A stretch of 64,000 bases of DNA, from positions 284,001 to 348,000 of the forward strand of contig VICG01000006.1 in the NCBI GenBank assembly GCA_008692225.1, read 5' to 3'. The notes under the pieces are model-generated. The model worked only from the letters and a program-made list of their open reading frames with translations, did no database searches and was not told the DNA's origin. Position 1 is the stretch's first letter. Every line of letters begins with the position of its first letter. A program made the translations under genes and the position numbers. This DNA is from Monilinia fructicola. Its lineage: Eukaryota > Ascomycota > Leotiomycetes > Helotiales > Sclerotiniaceae. Below are positions 38,253 to 48,240 of this stretch, piece by piece.

Positions 38253-39197
38253 TCATATTTTCCAATCTGTATCCATCTCGGTGTCATCATCATCCTCTCC
38301 AAATAAATCTCCATAATTGACGCCATGATTGAATGTAGATTTATGACCCTCGAGATCCAAATGCATGGTATCCATCCTCGCCGAAAGATCACTCGAGTCG
38401 AATGTTGGAGGTTTGACTTCCGCCTGCTTGACCTCTCTCTCCACGATGGAGAAATTGGTCACGTTCTTCGACGAACCTTGACCCGTCTCTCCTCTCTCCA
38501 ACGCCAGCTTTCCAGAATCCCTCTCCTTGGCCGCTGACTCCTCCCCCCCGCTCAAGGTCAAATTCCCAATCCCATCCATCACCAAATCCTCCTCGCTCTT
38601 CGGCCCATCCAGCAGATCAATCCTCACGGCGGCACTCGCGTCGCTCCTCTCCCACGCCGGACACTCGCTCAACTGCACGCGCACGTACAGGGCGCGCCGG
38701 GCGCACGCCTCGGAGCACCAGCGCTCCGTCTCCTCGCGGCGCGCGATGCGGAAGTCCTTGGCCTTGCCCGACATGCCGAGGAGGCGCCACTGGCCGGCGC
38801 GGGCGTCGCGCGGCCGCGGGTTCGCGCACAGCGTGTAGCCGCAGCGGTTGTCGAGGTTGCGCTCGAGGATCAGGGCGTCGTAGTCGCTGGGTTGGAAGGG
38901 CCGGAGCAGGGCTTGGAAGGTCTGCGCGTCGGTGGGGGAGGCGCGGGGGGTGCTGAGCGGGTAGTCGATTAGGAGTTCGGTGGCGTGCAGGATCTCTTTC
39001 TCGATCGCCTTGCGTTGTTGGATGAGGTGCGCGTGGTAGAGGGCTACTTTGAGGTGGCGGGAGGGGGGGGGCGTGCTGGGTCGGGTGGTGGTTGTGGTTG
39101 GGGGTGTGGGTGTGGGGGTGTTGGTTGAGGGGGACGAGGAGGGGGGGCGGTGGGTGGTTTTTTTGAGGATGGGTTTGGGTTTTTGGGGGGTCGCCAT
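38253..39197 (-). CDS. RTR1: RNA polymerase II CTD phosphatase, Rtr1/RPAP2 family
   Basis: Rtr1/RPAP2 proteins act on phospho-Ser5 (and Tyr1) of the polymerase II CTD and help polymerase import. A single exon of 314 residues. The N-terminus is a low-complexity P/T/S segment (residues ~1-48). Then comes the helix pair HLKVALYHAHLIQQRKAIEK and the family zinc-binding core: Cys119 and Cys124 in NRCGYTLCANP, and Cys161 and Cys165 in WCSEACARRALYVRVQL. The C-terminal half is acidic and probably disordered, ending DTEMDTDWKI. Yeast Rtr1 uses three cysteines and one histidine; here the fourth ligand appears to be cysteine. The central part is strikingly GC-rich (about 38.6-39.0 kb) compared with the flanks. 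The frame is intact. Confidence 0.92.
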   Translation of the reverse strand: MATPQKPKPILKKTTHRPPSSSPSTNTPTPTPPTTTTTRPSTPPPSRHLKVALYHAHLIQQRKAIEKEILHATELLIDYPLSTPRASPTDAQTFQALLRPFQPSDYDALILERNLDNRCGYTLCANPRPRDARAGQWRLLGMSGKAKDFRIARREETERWCSEACARRALYVRVQLSECPAWERSDASAAVRIDLLDGPKSEEDLVMDGIGNLTLSGGEESAAKERDSGKLALERGETGQGSSKNVTNFSIVEREVKQAEVKPPTFDSSDLSARMDTMHLDLEGHKSTFNHGVNYGDLFGEDDDDTEMDTDWKI

Positions 39198-40947
39198 TTT
39201 GAGTGTGGTTTTGTTTTGGGGGTTGAGGTGGATGGGTAGGTTGAGGAGGATGGGTAGGTTGAGGTGGATGGGTAGACAGGTAGGTAGGTAGGTGGCGATT
39301 TTGTCTCTTTTTTTTTTTTCAGAATTGAATTGAACTGAATTGAATTGAATTGATAAGATTGATTTTTGAGGGGTTCCGTGGATTTTCAGTGAGTAATCAG
39401 TTGAGTAGGTAGGAATAGTCCGATAAAGTAAAGTGTACGATTGGTATTGGATGGATTTGACAATAACGTCAAACTAGGCGGGTAAAAGAGGTCGGGCAGG
39501 ATAAGAATATTAATACCCGTGGACAGATACTTGGAACCTTACAGTATTAGTACGGCCAGTTGGTATTATCGGATGATAGCCGTGTAAATATAATATAATA
39601 TTGAGATTAATACCTAGGTAGGGGGTTCTTTTCTTCTTTTGGATAACCTTGGAAACAGATTATCAAATTATAACCCATTTTAAGAAAACATTATTTATTA
39701 TTATTCCAGGTTATTATACTTTATAGCCACACTCATTCCCTTGAACTATGTATGATGGTATGGATGCCTTATAAGTTGATGTCTTGTTGATTGCTGCCTT
39801 ATTAATTGCTGCCTCATCAATTGCTGCCTCATCAATTGCTGCCTTATCGAAGAGAATATCATAAATCCATGGAGAGGGAAGGTTTGAGTGATTGAGTTGA
39901 TCAATTGGAAAAGCTTTCTACCTATTCTTACCAGTAGCATTATCCATGGATTGCCGGATTGTATCTGTTTTGCCCGCCAGATCATGCAATAACAACAAGA
40001 CAAGGTTGCCACTTATCTAGATCTCATGAGAAATGTATAGGAATGTCCTAAGCAGCGCAAATCATTGCAAGTCCATTTGCATTCATTCACACTTCCATAT
40101 GGACATACAAACACACACATAATTCACAAGTAGATATACCTCCAGCGACTCGAGTAGTCATCATACCATCTATACGCCGCCTTACAAACCTTTCTATGAA
40201 GCACAAGAAGGATTAGGTATCATCCTCGAGTAGATCAATGATAGATGAATGGGTTGTTGGTATTTCTGCCTATTTATCATTGATTTATCTGCAGTCTCTG
40301 CAGAGTTCTAGTTCTCCCTGATTATTCATTAAACAAATAAAACACAAACCAAACACTTTGTCAATACACACACATATACATATATATACCTAGGTACACG
40401 CATATACATTGGACATCCATCACGAAATACATATAATCTTTCCTTGATACCGCGCCCTCTGCACAATTATCACCTCCTCATCTCCGATAAGGTTAATACA
40501 TCATCGCCTCTTGGTAAGTTTGTGGTATCTCAACATCTTCATCGCTCGTGAACCTTCAAGATATATCCCGTCCTCCCTCGCGTTTCATTCATGCGCTGAC
40601 GTAGACTAGCAGCAGGAGTTTTAAGAGACCTACCTAGTACCTAGCCCTGGAGGTACATACAAACACCGCCCCGCCTCTTCTGGATTGCCCCGACATTTTC
40701 TTTCTTCCTACTTCCCGTTCCAGTTATCTATTCACCTCAGCAAACATTATAAAAAGAAAACTTCTTCAATTGTGTTCCACCTGCAAAAAAACGGTTTCAT
40801 TGCTTCAAATCCAACAATCGAACCCTAGATTGTCACGAACATTATCCGTTACAAAGCCGGACTTCGGTGGTTGGCAACTAGTTGGGACCGAGTTACAACA
40901 TCAACAATAATACTTTGAACCTACAACCACCTCTACTTCCGTTCACC
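39198..40947. other. Divergent promoter region RTR1/BBC1, repeat-rich
   Basis: Contains a GGATGGGTAGGTTGAGG minisatellite (39225-39290), four copies of a 15-bp ATTGCTGCC(T/C) unit (39789-39848), a T11 run (39308-39319), and an unusually long pyrimidine-rich 5' region before BBC1. ACCTAGGT-type short palindromes occur at 39612 and 40387. No gene is supported. Confidence 0.6.
39789..39848. repeat. 15-bp tandem repeat, about four copies
   Basis: The unit ATTGCTGCCTCATCA is repeated head to tail, with CTTATTA and CTTATCG variants in the outer copies. Confidence 0.85.
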
Positions 40948-43900
40948 ATGTCCATTCCACCCTTCAAGGTGAAGGCTATATTTGAATATACGTCACCGCA
41001 TGAGGATGATCTTCACTTTCCGAATGGTCAAATTATTACAGTGACAGAGGAGGAAGATGCAGATTGGTATGCGGGAGAATATGTTGATGCTTCAGGAGTC
41101 AAACAAGAAGGCATCTTTCCACGAAATTTTGTGGAAAAGTATGAACCCACCGCGCCTCCAAGACCGACGCGTATCAATCGACCAAAGAAGGAACCGGAAC
41201 CAGCTTCTCCCGCCGTTGCTCCCGAACCAGTAAAGGAACCAGAGCCTGAGCCTGAACCCGAAGCACACCCTGAAGAGGTCCCCGAAACTCCTATGGTGCA
41301 AGAACGGCAAGCTCCTCCTCCTCCTCCCCCTCAATCGGCTCCGCAGGTGAAGCCTCCAAAGCCTGCCTCTCCACCTCCTGCGCCAGCAGCTACAAAGCCA
41401 CCTCCAAGTCAAAAGCCAATTTCTCCCCCTGTCAGTGAGAAGCCAAGTGGCGGGTCATTTCGAGATCGTATCGCTGCATTCAACAAAGCTGCACCTCCAC
41501 CAGCTCCATTCAAACCCGCAGGTTTTAGTTCTGGAGGTTCGAACAATTTTATCAAAAAGCCATTTGTTGCCCCACCCCCAAGAAAAGATGCTTATATACC
41601 CACACCTCGCGAGCCGCCGCCACAAAAGATATACAGACGTGAGGAGGATCCCGAGATTGCCGCAAAGGAAAATGAGAATCAAGAACAAACTGAACGAGCG
41701 GGGTTGGCACCAGTGTCCACAACTAACAATGATGAAGAGGAACAGCCAAAGCCAACAAGTCTCAAGGAACGCATCGCGCTTTTGCAGAAACAACAAATGG
41801 AACAAGCTTCTAGACATGCAGATGCAGCACAGAAGAAGGAAAAGCCTAAGCGCCCCCCCAAGAAGAAAACAGAAGCGCTTGAAGCTGCCGAAGAAGGTGA
41901 TACTGCTAGCTTGGAAAGGACAGAAACCGGGGATCGGCCTGGAAAAGTTTCAATGGATTCTGTTACCGAGGAAGATGGTGGACCACCAAGAAGAACCAAA
42001 TCTTCACGCGGACCCATCCCTTCGGTTGATGATGGAAATGAGGCGGATATGTCGGGAGCCGCTGAAACTGCGGAAGAATTGGAGGATACTGGAAAGGATG
42101 ATAGCGATGATAAACCGAGAGTTAAGCCTCCTCAACCTCTTGTACGTGCCCCAACCGCTCCAGCTGTAGAGCCAGACGTTGGCGAGGAGGAAGGCGCTGT
42201 TGAGGAATCTTCACCCGTTGAAGCAGATGAGGAGGAGGAAGAAGAAGAGGAAGATGATATTGATCCCGAAGTAAGACGCAAAGAAGAATTAAGAGCAAGA
42301 ATGGCAAAAATGAGTGGTGGAATGGGTATGCATGGAATGTTTGGTGGTGGGATGCCAATGGCAGCCCCTCTTCCACCAAAGAAGAAGAAACCATCATTGC
42401 CAATTCCAAAGCGTGGAAGTACTGCTGGGTCGGATTCAATAGTTTTCTCCAATAGCTAGCGCACCACCTGTTCCGATGATTCCTCTTCCTGGTATGTCCA
42501 GAGTTCGAAGCCCGGAGGAGGTAGAGAAACAAGCAGATGCCGAGGAAGAGAAGAGACCCGTTTCATCTGCACGTCCCGCTGATGTCATACCGGATGTTGA
42601 GGATGTCGTAGCGGAGAAGGAAGAAGATTCCGCGGCTCCATCAGGTACGTTTCATGATCACGCGCACCTATTTCAAAGCTAATATTTCATTGTAGTACCA
42701 GCGCATGATGGAGGTGCGCCACCTCCAATTCCGGGTGGAAGACCTGCTCCTCCGGTTCCAAGTGATTGTAAGTTATTCACTCATGAATTTATTCATTTCT
42801 CTACTAACTTCCTTAGCTCGACCAGTTCCTGCACCGCCTTCAGTCTTGATGTCACCCGGTGCTGGTTATGAATCTGATGATGAAATGGTTGAGCAACCAG
42901 GAAAGATATCGCTTGCAATTCCAAGTGGTGAACCACCTCAAGCTCCTCGACCTGATGAACCAGTGTCACCACGTTCACCACCTAACAGGAGACCTTCAAC
43001 CTTTAATCCTGATCAATCACCGCAATCTCCAAATGCGTCTGGTGGTAAACGCGCAAGTAGAGTTCCACCTATTCCACTTGGTATCCCTACTCCTTCAACT
43101 CAAACTCGAGCCCCGCCACCACCTCCACCTGGGGCAGCGTTGAGTCGATCTTCCACAGGTGATAAAGAGGTGGTTCCTCCGTCGAACCCACCTCCTCTGC
43201 CTGTGGATGATGTAAAAGAAGATGAATATGAGGGTGATTATGATACTGACATTGCTTCTGCTGTACCACATAAAGAAGCTTTGAAGCATACTAAAGAAGC
43301 AAGTGCTGATGATTCTACTCTTCGATCTCCACTTGCTTCTCCAACTTTTGCTCCCCCTCCACTTCCTCCAACCACAGCTCCAAAAGCCGTACCGCCACCA
43401 TTGCCTTCACAACCACCTCCTCGCCCATCAGGAGATGTTCCTAGAGTTGCTCCACCACCCCCCACCTCCCCCACCTGGAAAGGCCCCGGCTCCATGGGAA
43501 CCCGAGGATAAAGAGTACGATCCGTATAATTATGCGCCAAACACAAGCGCACCAGTTCAGGTTGCTCCAGCTACACCAACGATGGAACCTGTTGAAGATG
43601 ATTTATACTCAGCTTCTCCACCAAGATCATTTGCTTCACCTAAACAAGCTCGAGCTCCACCTCCACCTCCTAATAAGCCTTTAATTAAACAATCTTTGGA
43701 TCTCAATCGTGCAGCTGTTGCAGGCGTAAGAAGATCCATGGATTTAAACAGAATGTCTATGGATTCTGGTTTCATTGCCAATGATGTTGATTTGGCAGTC
43801 AGTAGTCAATGGTGGACTGTCAAGAAGAGCCTTCCTCCAGTTTTCTCAAGTCGAAAGGATATCTTGACTGAATCAGAAGATACGTCGTCAATTTCTGATA

Positions 43901-44541
43901 CAAATCAACCTGTAGTCACAAGAGAACTTTTTGTCTTGTTCCACGATTACTCACAAACAATTATCGCGGCTCAATATAACCCCAAGGATCCCTCGGATTG
44001 TCAACTTGAACAAAAACATGAAGGACCACCTGCTCGTTTACGTCAAGATCAATTGGAAGATGCTCATGAACGCTTTGGTAAACGTGTTATTGAAGCTGTT
44101 AGCGTTAGACAAAACACTATTGTTGGCGATGGTACTCCCCAAGGATTAATCTTGGAGTTATTAAAACCGTTAGCCGGTGTCCTCATGCCTGTAGGAACTC
44201 GCGCATATGGTGCTGTTGTCTATAGTAATATGGCAAATGCATCCACTCAACAATTCGATGAAATTCGACCTGGTGATATTGTTACCTTGAGGAACACTAG
44301 ATTTCAAGGAAAACATGGATCCATGCATACAAAATACACAGCGGAAGTTGGTAAACCGGATCACATGGGAGTCGTAGCCGAATGGGATGGAACGAAGAAG
44401 AAGTTGAGAGCTTGGGAACAGGGTCGAGAGAGTAAAAAGGTCAAGCTGGAGAGTTTCAAGTTGGATGATTTGAGGAGTGGGGAGGTGAAGATTTGGAGAC
44501 TTATGCCTAGAAGTTGGGTGGGTTGGGGTGAGGGTAATTGA
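40948..44541 (+). CDS. BBC1: SH3-domain actin-patch protein Bbc1/Mti1-like (two +1 frameshifts)
   Basis: Bbc1 restrains Las17/WASP-driven actin assembly at endocytic patches and binds type I myosin. Exons are 40948-42644, 42696-42767 and 42817-44541; introns are 51 and 49 nt. An N-terminal SH3 domain (residues ~5-65) shows KAIFEYTSPHEDDLHFPNG, DADWYAGEY and GIFPRNFVEKY. A ~750-residue proline-rich and acidic linker follows with repeated PPPP blocks, SFRDRIAAFNKAAPP and an LKERIALLQKQQ helix. The conserved C-terminal domain begins near VDLAVSSQWWTVKKSLPPVF and runs through ELFVLFHDYSQTIIAAQYNP to KIWRLMPRSWVGWGEGN. One T too many at 42443-42446 and one C too many at 43458-43463 break the frame. 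Removing both gives exactly 1,164 codons. The start at 40948 (TCACCATGTCC) begins at the conserved MSIPPFKVK; an ATG 66 nt upstream is in frame. Confidence 0.92.
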
Positions 44542-44708
44542 GATATTCACAAGTTTGGTTTGTGATATGGATTTAGATTGTGAGGGGATGGGAAAGAGGA
44601 GAAAGTGATATCAGTATGGGATGGCATGGCATGGCATGGCATGGAATGATGAGGTTTACTTTTTATCTTTTATCTTTTTGCACGGTGGTCTGCTAGCGAA
44701 TGGATTGG

Positions 44709-44796
44709 TATGAGTTGAGATGAGATGAGATGAGTTGAGATGAGTTGAGATGAGTTGAGTTGTGAGATGAGTTGAGATGAGATGAGTTGAGATGAA
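44709..44796. repeat. Pentanucleotide microsatellite GAGAT/GAGTT
   Basis: About 17 tandem five-base units of GAGAT and GAGTT, purine-rich on the plus strand, in the 3' flank of BBC1. Confidence 0.9.
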
Positions 44797-45016
44797 GTGA
44801 TGAAGATAACGTCGATTGAAGCGAAGTGAGCAGAGCGGGATTTGGCTGTGTACTTAATTGTGTAATTATGCATGTATACCGTTTATTATGTGGGTGGTTA
44901 GAAATAGCATGATGCATGCATACATGATTAATTCATTGATTCATCGATTCATTGATTCATTGATTCATTGATTCATCGATCCGATCGATTCGTTCAATTT
45001 ATCTATCTATCTCCCG

Positions 45017-45060
45017 GGCTAGGTAGGTAGGTAGCTAGGTAGGTAGGTAGGTAGGTAGGT
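45017..45060. repeat. (AGGT)n tetranucleotide repeat
   Basis: About ten AGGT units interrupted once by AGCT. It lies next to octamer TCATTGAT repeats. Confidence 0.9.
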
Positions 45061-47191
45061 ATCTATGTAGGTATCCATCGAAGCAGTTGTTGTCCGTCCA
45101 CTTATTTATATATTTTATTTATCTATCTACTAGATAAAAGATAAATTACAAGATAAATAAATAACATCCTCCCTACATACACGTTCGCCAACCAAGGTTC
45201 TTTTCTTTTTAAAAAAAAAGGAGAGTTTTTATAGTGATTGATAAAAGGTTAGTTAATCAATAAAAAACTAGAATTAATTAAGATTTGTAAATAGATGTAA
45301 TTATCATATTGCTTTCGTCATTTAGACGGACTTACTTATATATATATATATACATACGTATCATCAGTGTACCTTCTTCCCAACCCCAACCCAACCCAAC
45401 CCACCCCAGCCCCTTCCCCTGACCGACCCCGTACATTCGGGCATATGGGCTTTGTCTATTGTACTCGATCGAGTACTTGGTGGGTAGATGCTTAGATGCT
45501 TAGTTGCTTAGTTGCTTGGTTAGGTAGTTACTGTAGTTACAGTAGTTTACCGTCGAATCGCTTCGCTTATCGGGGAGGCGAGGATGAAGTTGTGCATGCA
45601 TGGATGAATAGATGGATGGACGATACTGTATATGGATATAACCAAAGAACCGCAAACTCCGTAATTAGACTCTTTCGTTTCCTTTCCTTTCGCTTGGTCC
45701 GCTGCTGGGTGCGTGGGTAGAACGGCTCGCTACTCGCGTAATTAATCTTGATTGTTGAATGGCGAGCTCACCGTTGAATATCGTCGAATACTAATTATAA
45801 GGTTACTATATGTATTCATCCCCATCTATCTTCTATAGCGAGCAAGGAAGTTGGTCAATAGGTACCCGTCTCGAGTATTCGAGCAAGGAGGGAAGGAAAT
45901 AGCTAGAAAATGGTATGGCGGCATATAGCAGCAAATACATACTGTAGGTAACCGAGCTCCCTGTATTATGCACGCCCCTATATCTTGCACGTTTTAACAT
46001 TTTCGAAAATAAATAATTATAAATCAATTAATCATTAAAACAAACTAAAATTTTATATCATAATAAATTAAAATAAATAGTTTATAATAGTAGTTTTTTG
46101 AATATAAAATATATTATATATTATTAAAATTGATACTAATAAAATAATAAAAAGATTTATTTAATATTTTATGAATAAAACAAAGAATTTAAGATTTTAA
46201 AAGATTATATTTAGTTTTTTAATGTTTTTATTATTTATAGTTTAATATTAACATTTTAAATTTTTTAAAAATATTATAATTCAATTTTTATATTGAATTT
46301 CAAAAATAAAAAATATTTAAGATTTAAAACAAAAATAAAAATTATTTAAAAAAGTATTATATTATAATAATATTAATAATATAAGTTTTTATTAAATAAA
46401 TATATAAAAAGGTAATATATAGAAATAGTTTTTAATTAATAAAACTTATTTTATATAAAATTAAAATAAATATTTAAAATTTTCAATGATTTAAAAAATA
46501 AAATAAAATCAAAATTAAAAAGTATAATTATATATTATAGTATATAAAAATAACATATTTCAATAATCATTATATAAATTTATTATATATAAGTTTTTAA
46601 AATAAAAAATTATATAATTATTTTAAATAAAAATTTTATACCTTAAATTATTGATTTTCTATAGCGATTAGTATACGAAAAATAATATTATTAACAAAAA
46701 ATAATTCTTTTAAATTTGATATTAAACTAAATTTATAATATATTTTAGATTTTCTTATAATAATCTTAATTTATTTATATATATAATAAAAAAGACTTTC
46801 TTTTTTAAAAAAAAAGTATTATATATTATATAATATAAAAGTAATAGGCTTTTTATATATTTTTTATAATATAATTTTTATTTTTTTTTATTATAAAAAT
46901 TTTATTCTTTTTTTAATGAATAAAAGGTTTTTAATTAATATTTATATAATATACTTTAATTTTTTATTAAAATATTCTTTATTTATAATGATAAAACTAT
47001 TTTTAATAAATTTCTTTTAGATTATGAAATTTTAATAAATTATATTTAATATAATCTTTAGTTTTTTATAAAAAAAAAATTAGTTTTTTCTATTATTTAT
47101 AGTTTTTTCATTATTAAAAATATTATTTAAATAAAAAATACTTTTTTTAATAATTTATAAATAGTTATTTAATTTTTATAATAATTAAATA

Positions 47192-47353
47192 TAGAACGAA
47201 TATCACGTGCCTTAGGCACGTGATATCTCATCACGCTAAGCGATACTATATATATAAGAGATCTCTAGGTTTCCTAAAGATCTTTTCCTTCTTTAGCTTT
47301 TTTATTCTAGTTAACTAACCTCTATTAACTCGCTTTAATATGTAATCGTAACA
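47192..47353 (+). repeat. Solo LTR with 5-bp target-site duplication
   Basis: A 162-bp unit, much less AT-rich than its surroundings, starts TAGAACG (an expected TG altered by G to A) and ends CGTAACA. It is flanked on both sides by the pentamer AAATA (47187-47191 and 47354-47358). Near its start is a perfect hairpin with 12-bp arms around TTA (47200-47226) containing CACGTG. A TATATATAAGAG promoter-like stretch follows at about 47245. No internal element lies next to it, so it is a solo LTR left by recombination between LTRs. Confidence 0.8.
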
Positions 47354-47537
47354 AAATATACATTTTTAAAATTATAATTAGTATTTAAATATATTTAGTT
47401 CTATATATTTTCTTTTTATAATATCATTTAAAATTATTAATAATATATTATATTTAAATTTTATATTATAATATTAATAGCTTTTTTATTAATTAATTTT
47501 ATTTATTAATTTTCGACTTTTTTAAAAGCGTATAAGA

Positions 47538-47580
47538 TGTAACGAATATCACGTGCCTTAGGCACGTGATATCTCATCAC
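47538..47580 (+). repeat. LTR fragment, same family as the solo LTR
   Basis: Begins TGTAACG, the unaltered LTR terminus. Positions 47541-47580 are identical over 40 bp to 47195-47234, including the CACGTG hairpin. The similarity stops abruptly afterwards, so this is a truncated copy. Confidence 0.75.
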
Positions 47581-48073
47581 ACGTTAAAATTTAAGTTAAT
47601 ATATTAATAAATTCTAAAATTTTCTTAAATTACTAAGTTTATAGTATTACTATTCGTTTAAAAATAATTTTTATAATATAAAAACTTTATAGAAACATAT
47701 TAAAATACTAAATCTAATATATATATAAATTATATAAAATTATATTAAAGTTTTATTAAATAATTATAAGTTTTATATTCGCCTATGCCTCTTTTAAAAC
47801 GCGCTCGAGTAATAAAAATATATAAAATTCAATCTCCTTTTTACTTATATTTTTAAAAATAAAAGATTTAGAATATATTATATATCGTTTAAAGGTATAT
47901 TAATATAGTTTTTATCAAATTATATATAATTAAACTTTAAATTAAAAAACATTTTTAATCTATTTATAAAGTATCTTTCTTTTAATCTAATCTTTTATTA
48001 TATTCTTTATAATTTAATAAATCTCTTTAATTAATATTAAAGAATATTAATAAACCCTTTCTTTATATATTTT

Positions 48074-48226
48074 TGTTATGCAGTGAGACAGAAACTGGGG
48101 GCCAAGAGAGGAACGGTAACATAGTAGAATTCTATAAAAAGGGAAAGGAATGGGATCCGAAGGATTCCATTTTTTTATAAGATTAGTGTAGTATGTAATA
48201 TTTAATATTACATATTGATCTTAATA
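48074..48226 (-). repeat. Left LTR (3' LTR of the element)
   Basis: 153 bp, beginning TGTTATGCAGTGAGACAG on the plus strand and ending TTAATA. It pairs without gaps with 56556-56708. About 39 positions differ and every difference is a transition. Confidence 0.92.
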
Positions 48227-48240
48227 CTATCCCCCCTTTT
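48227..48240 (-). other. Polypurine tract of the retrotransposon
   Basis: On the minus strand this reads AAAAGGGGGGATAG, immediately upstream of the left LTR. That is the position of a plus-strand priming polypurine tract and fixes the element's orientation. Confidence 0.8.

Larger units (their letters stand above)
44542..45969. other. Repeat-rich transition to the AT isochore, no gene
   Basis: Dense simple repeats: (GGCAT)n at 44620-44646, (GAGAT/GAGTT)n at 44709-44796, TCATTGAT units at 44935-44985, (AGGT)n at 45017-45060, TATATA near 45338 and a CCCAACCC run near 45382-45420. No open frame with family support was seen. Confidence 0.65.

Noticed and set aside
44620..45420. CRISPR-like array
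   Set aside because: The repeats are uninterrupted microsatellites without spacers, in a fungal genome.
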